Assembly: GCA_903928325.1 (NCBI GenBank)
Contig: CAIYQF010000354.1
Location: 1-5,523, forward strand
Source of the DNA: an uncultured beta proteobacterium
GTDB lineage: Bacteria > Pseudomonadota > Gammaproteobacteria > Burkholderiales > Burkholderiaceae_C
DNA length: 5,523 nt
Reading direction: 5' to 3'
Below, one piece after another: positions 5,317-5,523 of the stretch. Each line of letters opens with the position of its first letter. Position 1 is the stretch's first letter. The notes below the pieces were generated by a model that was given only the letters and a program-made list of their open reading frames with translations, ran no database searches and was not told the origin of the DNA. The translations under genes were made by a program, and so were the position numbers.

Positions 5317-5523
5317 TCAGCGGCTCACGACATCTGCTGGTGGCGAGGGCACGCGGAAAACCCGGACACGCTTAAGGAACAGGCGTAACGCCTGCCAATG
5401 GATGCGCGCCACCACCGCCAGCGTCATCAGTGGGTAGCCCAGTAGCGCACGGCGCAGCGCAGCAGGCGTGATGGGTTCGAGCATGCCGCTGACGCTGGTT
5501 TGCAGCACCGGGCCTTGGGCATC
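5317..5523 (-). CDS. DUF1365 family protein, C-terminal fragment
   Basis: The frame is open from the right edge (first codons read DAQGPVLQTSVSG) to a TGA at 5319-5317, giving 68 residues. The segment YPLMTLAVVARIHWQALRLFLKR is the typical end of DUF1365 proteins, in which PLMT, a following IHWQALRLW/FLK stretch and a basic tail are conserved. A GTG at 5508 could be taken as a start, but the coding similarity continues upstream of it, so the gene is truncated by the window. DUF1365 has no established biochemical function that I know of. It recurs next to Cfa-like methyltransferases and FAD-dependent oxidoreductases, which suggests a shared role in modifying unsaturated acyl chains. It is the first visible gene of the minus-strand operon; any promoter or regulator lies beyond the right edge. 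Confidence 0.85.
   Translation of the reverse strand, partial: DAQGPVLQTSVSGMLEPITPAALRRALLGYPLMTLAVVARIHWQALRLFLKRVRVFRVPSPPADVVSR

Noticed and set aside
5317..5508. Stand-alone 63-residue small protein starting at GTG 5508
   Set aside because: The frame stays open to the window edge and the upstream residues fit DUF1365, so this is the end of a longer gene cut by the window.

Overview
The window looks like GC-rich chromosomal DNA from a betaproteobacterium of the order Burkholderiales, probably Comamonadaceae-like. This taxonomic guess rests on protein similarity recalled by eye and on base composition; no search was run. Genes are tightly packed. I see no mobile element, CRISPR array, tRNA or rRNA.

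Left part (1-2191) is housekeeping. The C-terminal end of rsmI (16S rRNA methyltransferase, + strand) runs into the 3' end of purB (adenylosuccinate lyase, - strand), and their stop codons overlap. purB is divergent from a YibF-type glutathione S-transferase homologue (+ strand, 1574-2191). The 61-bp region between them holds two inverted repeats and a near-symmetric -10 region that could serve both directions.

Right part (2212-5523) is one minus-strand operon. In transcription order it encodes a DUF1365 protein (only its C-terminus is in the window), a cyclopropane-fatty-acid-synthase-like SAM methyltransferase, a DUF3833 lipoprotein, a short-chain dehydrogenase/reductase and an NTF2/SnoaL-like protein. 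Spacings in that order are 42 bp, 46 bp, 3 bp and a 4-bp ATGA overlap. The operon converges on the GST gene with 20 bp between stop codons.

The most interesting element is this right-hand operon. As I recall, DUF1365, a Cfa-like methyltransferase, DUF3833 and an SDR recur together in proteobacterial clusters tied to unsaturated-lipid modification, often near an FAD oxidoreductase and a ChrR/sigma-E pair. In Rhodobacter sphaeroides a related methyltransferase takes part in making methylated or furan fatty acids. Here the Cfa-like enzyme keeps the SAM site and the catalytic Glu and Tyr, but has Ser and Gln where E. coli Cfa has Cys139 and His266, both of which help hold the catalytic bicarbonate. 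That suggests methyl transfer with an outcome other than ordinary cyclopropanation. The SDR, NTF2-like and lipoprotein partners would then be candidate accessory steps. The chemistry is inference; the gene order and residues can be read directly.
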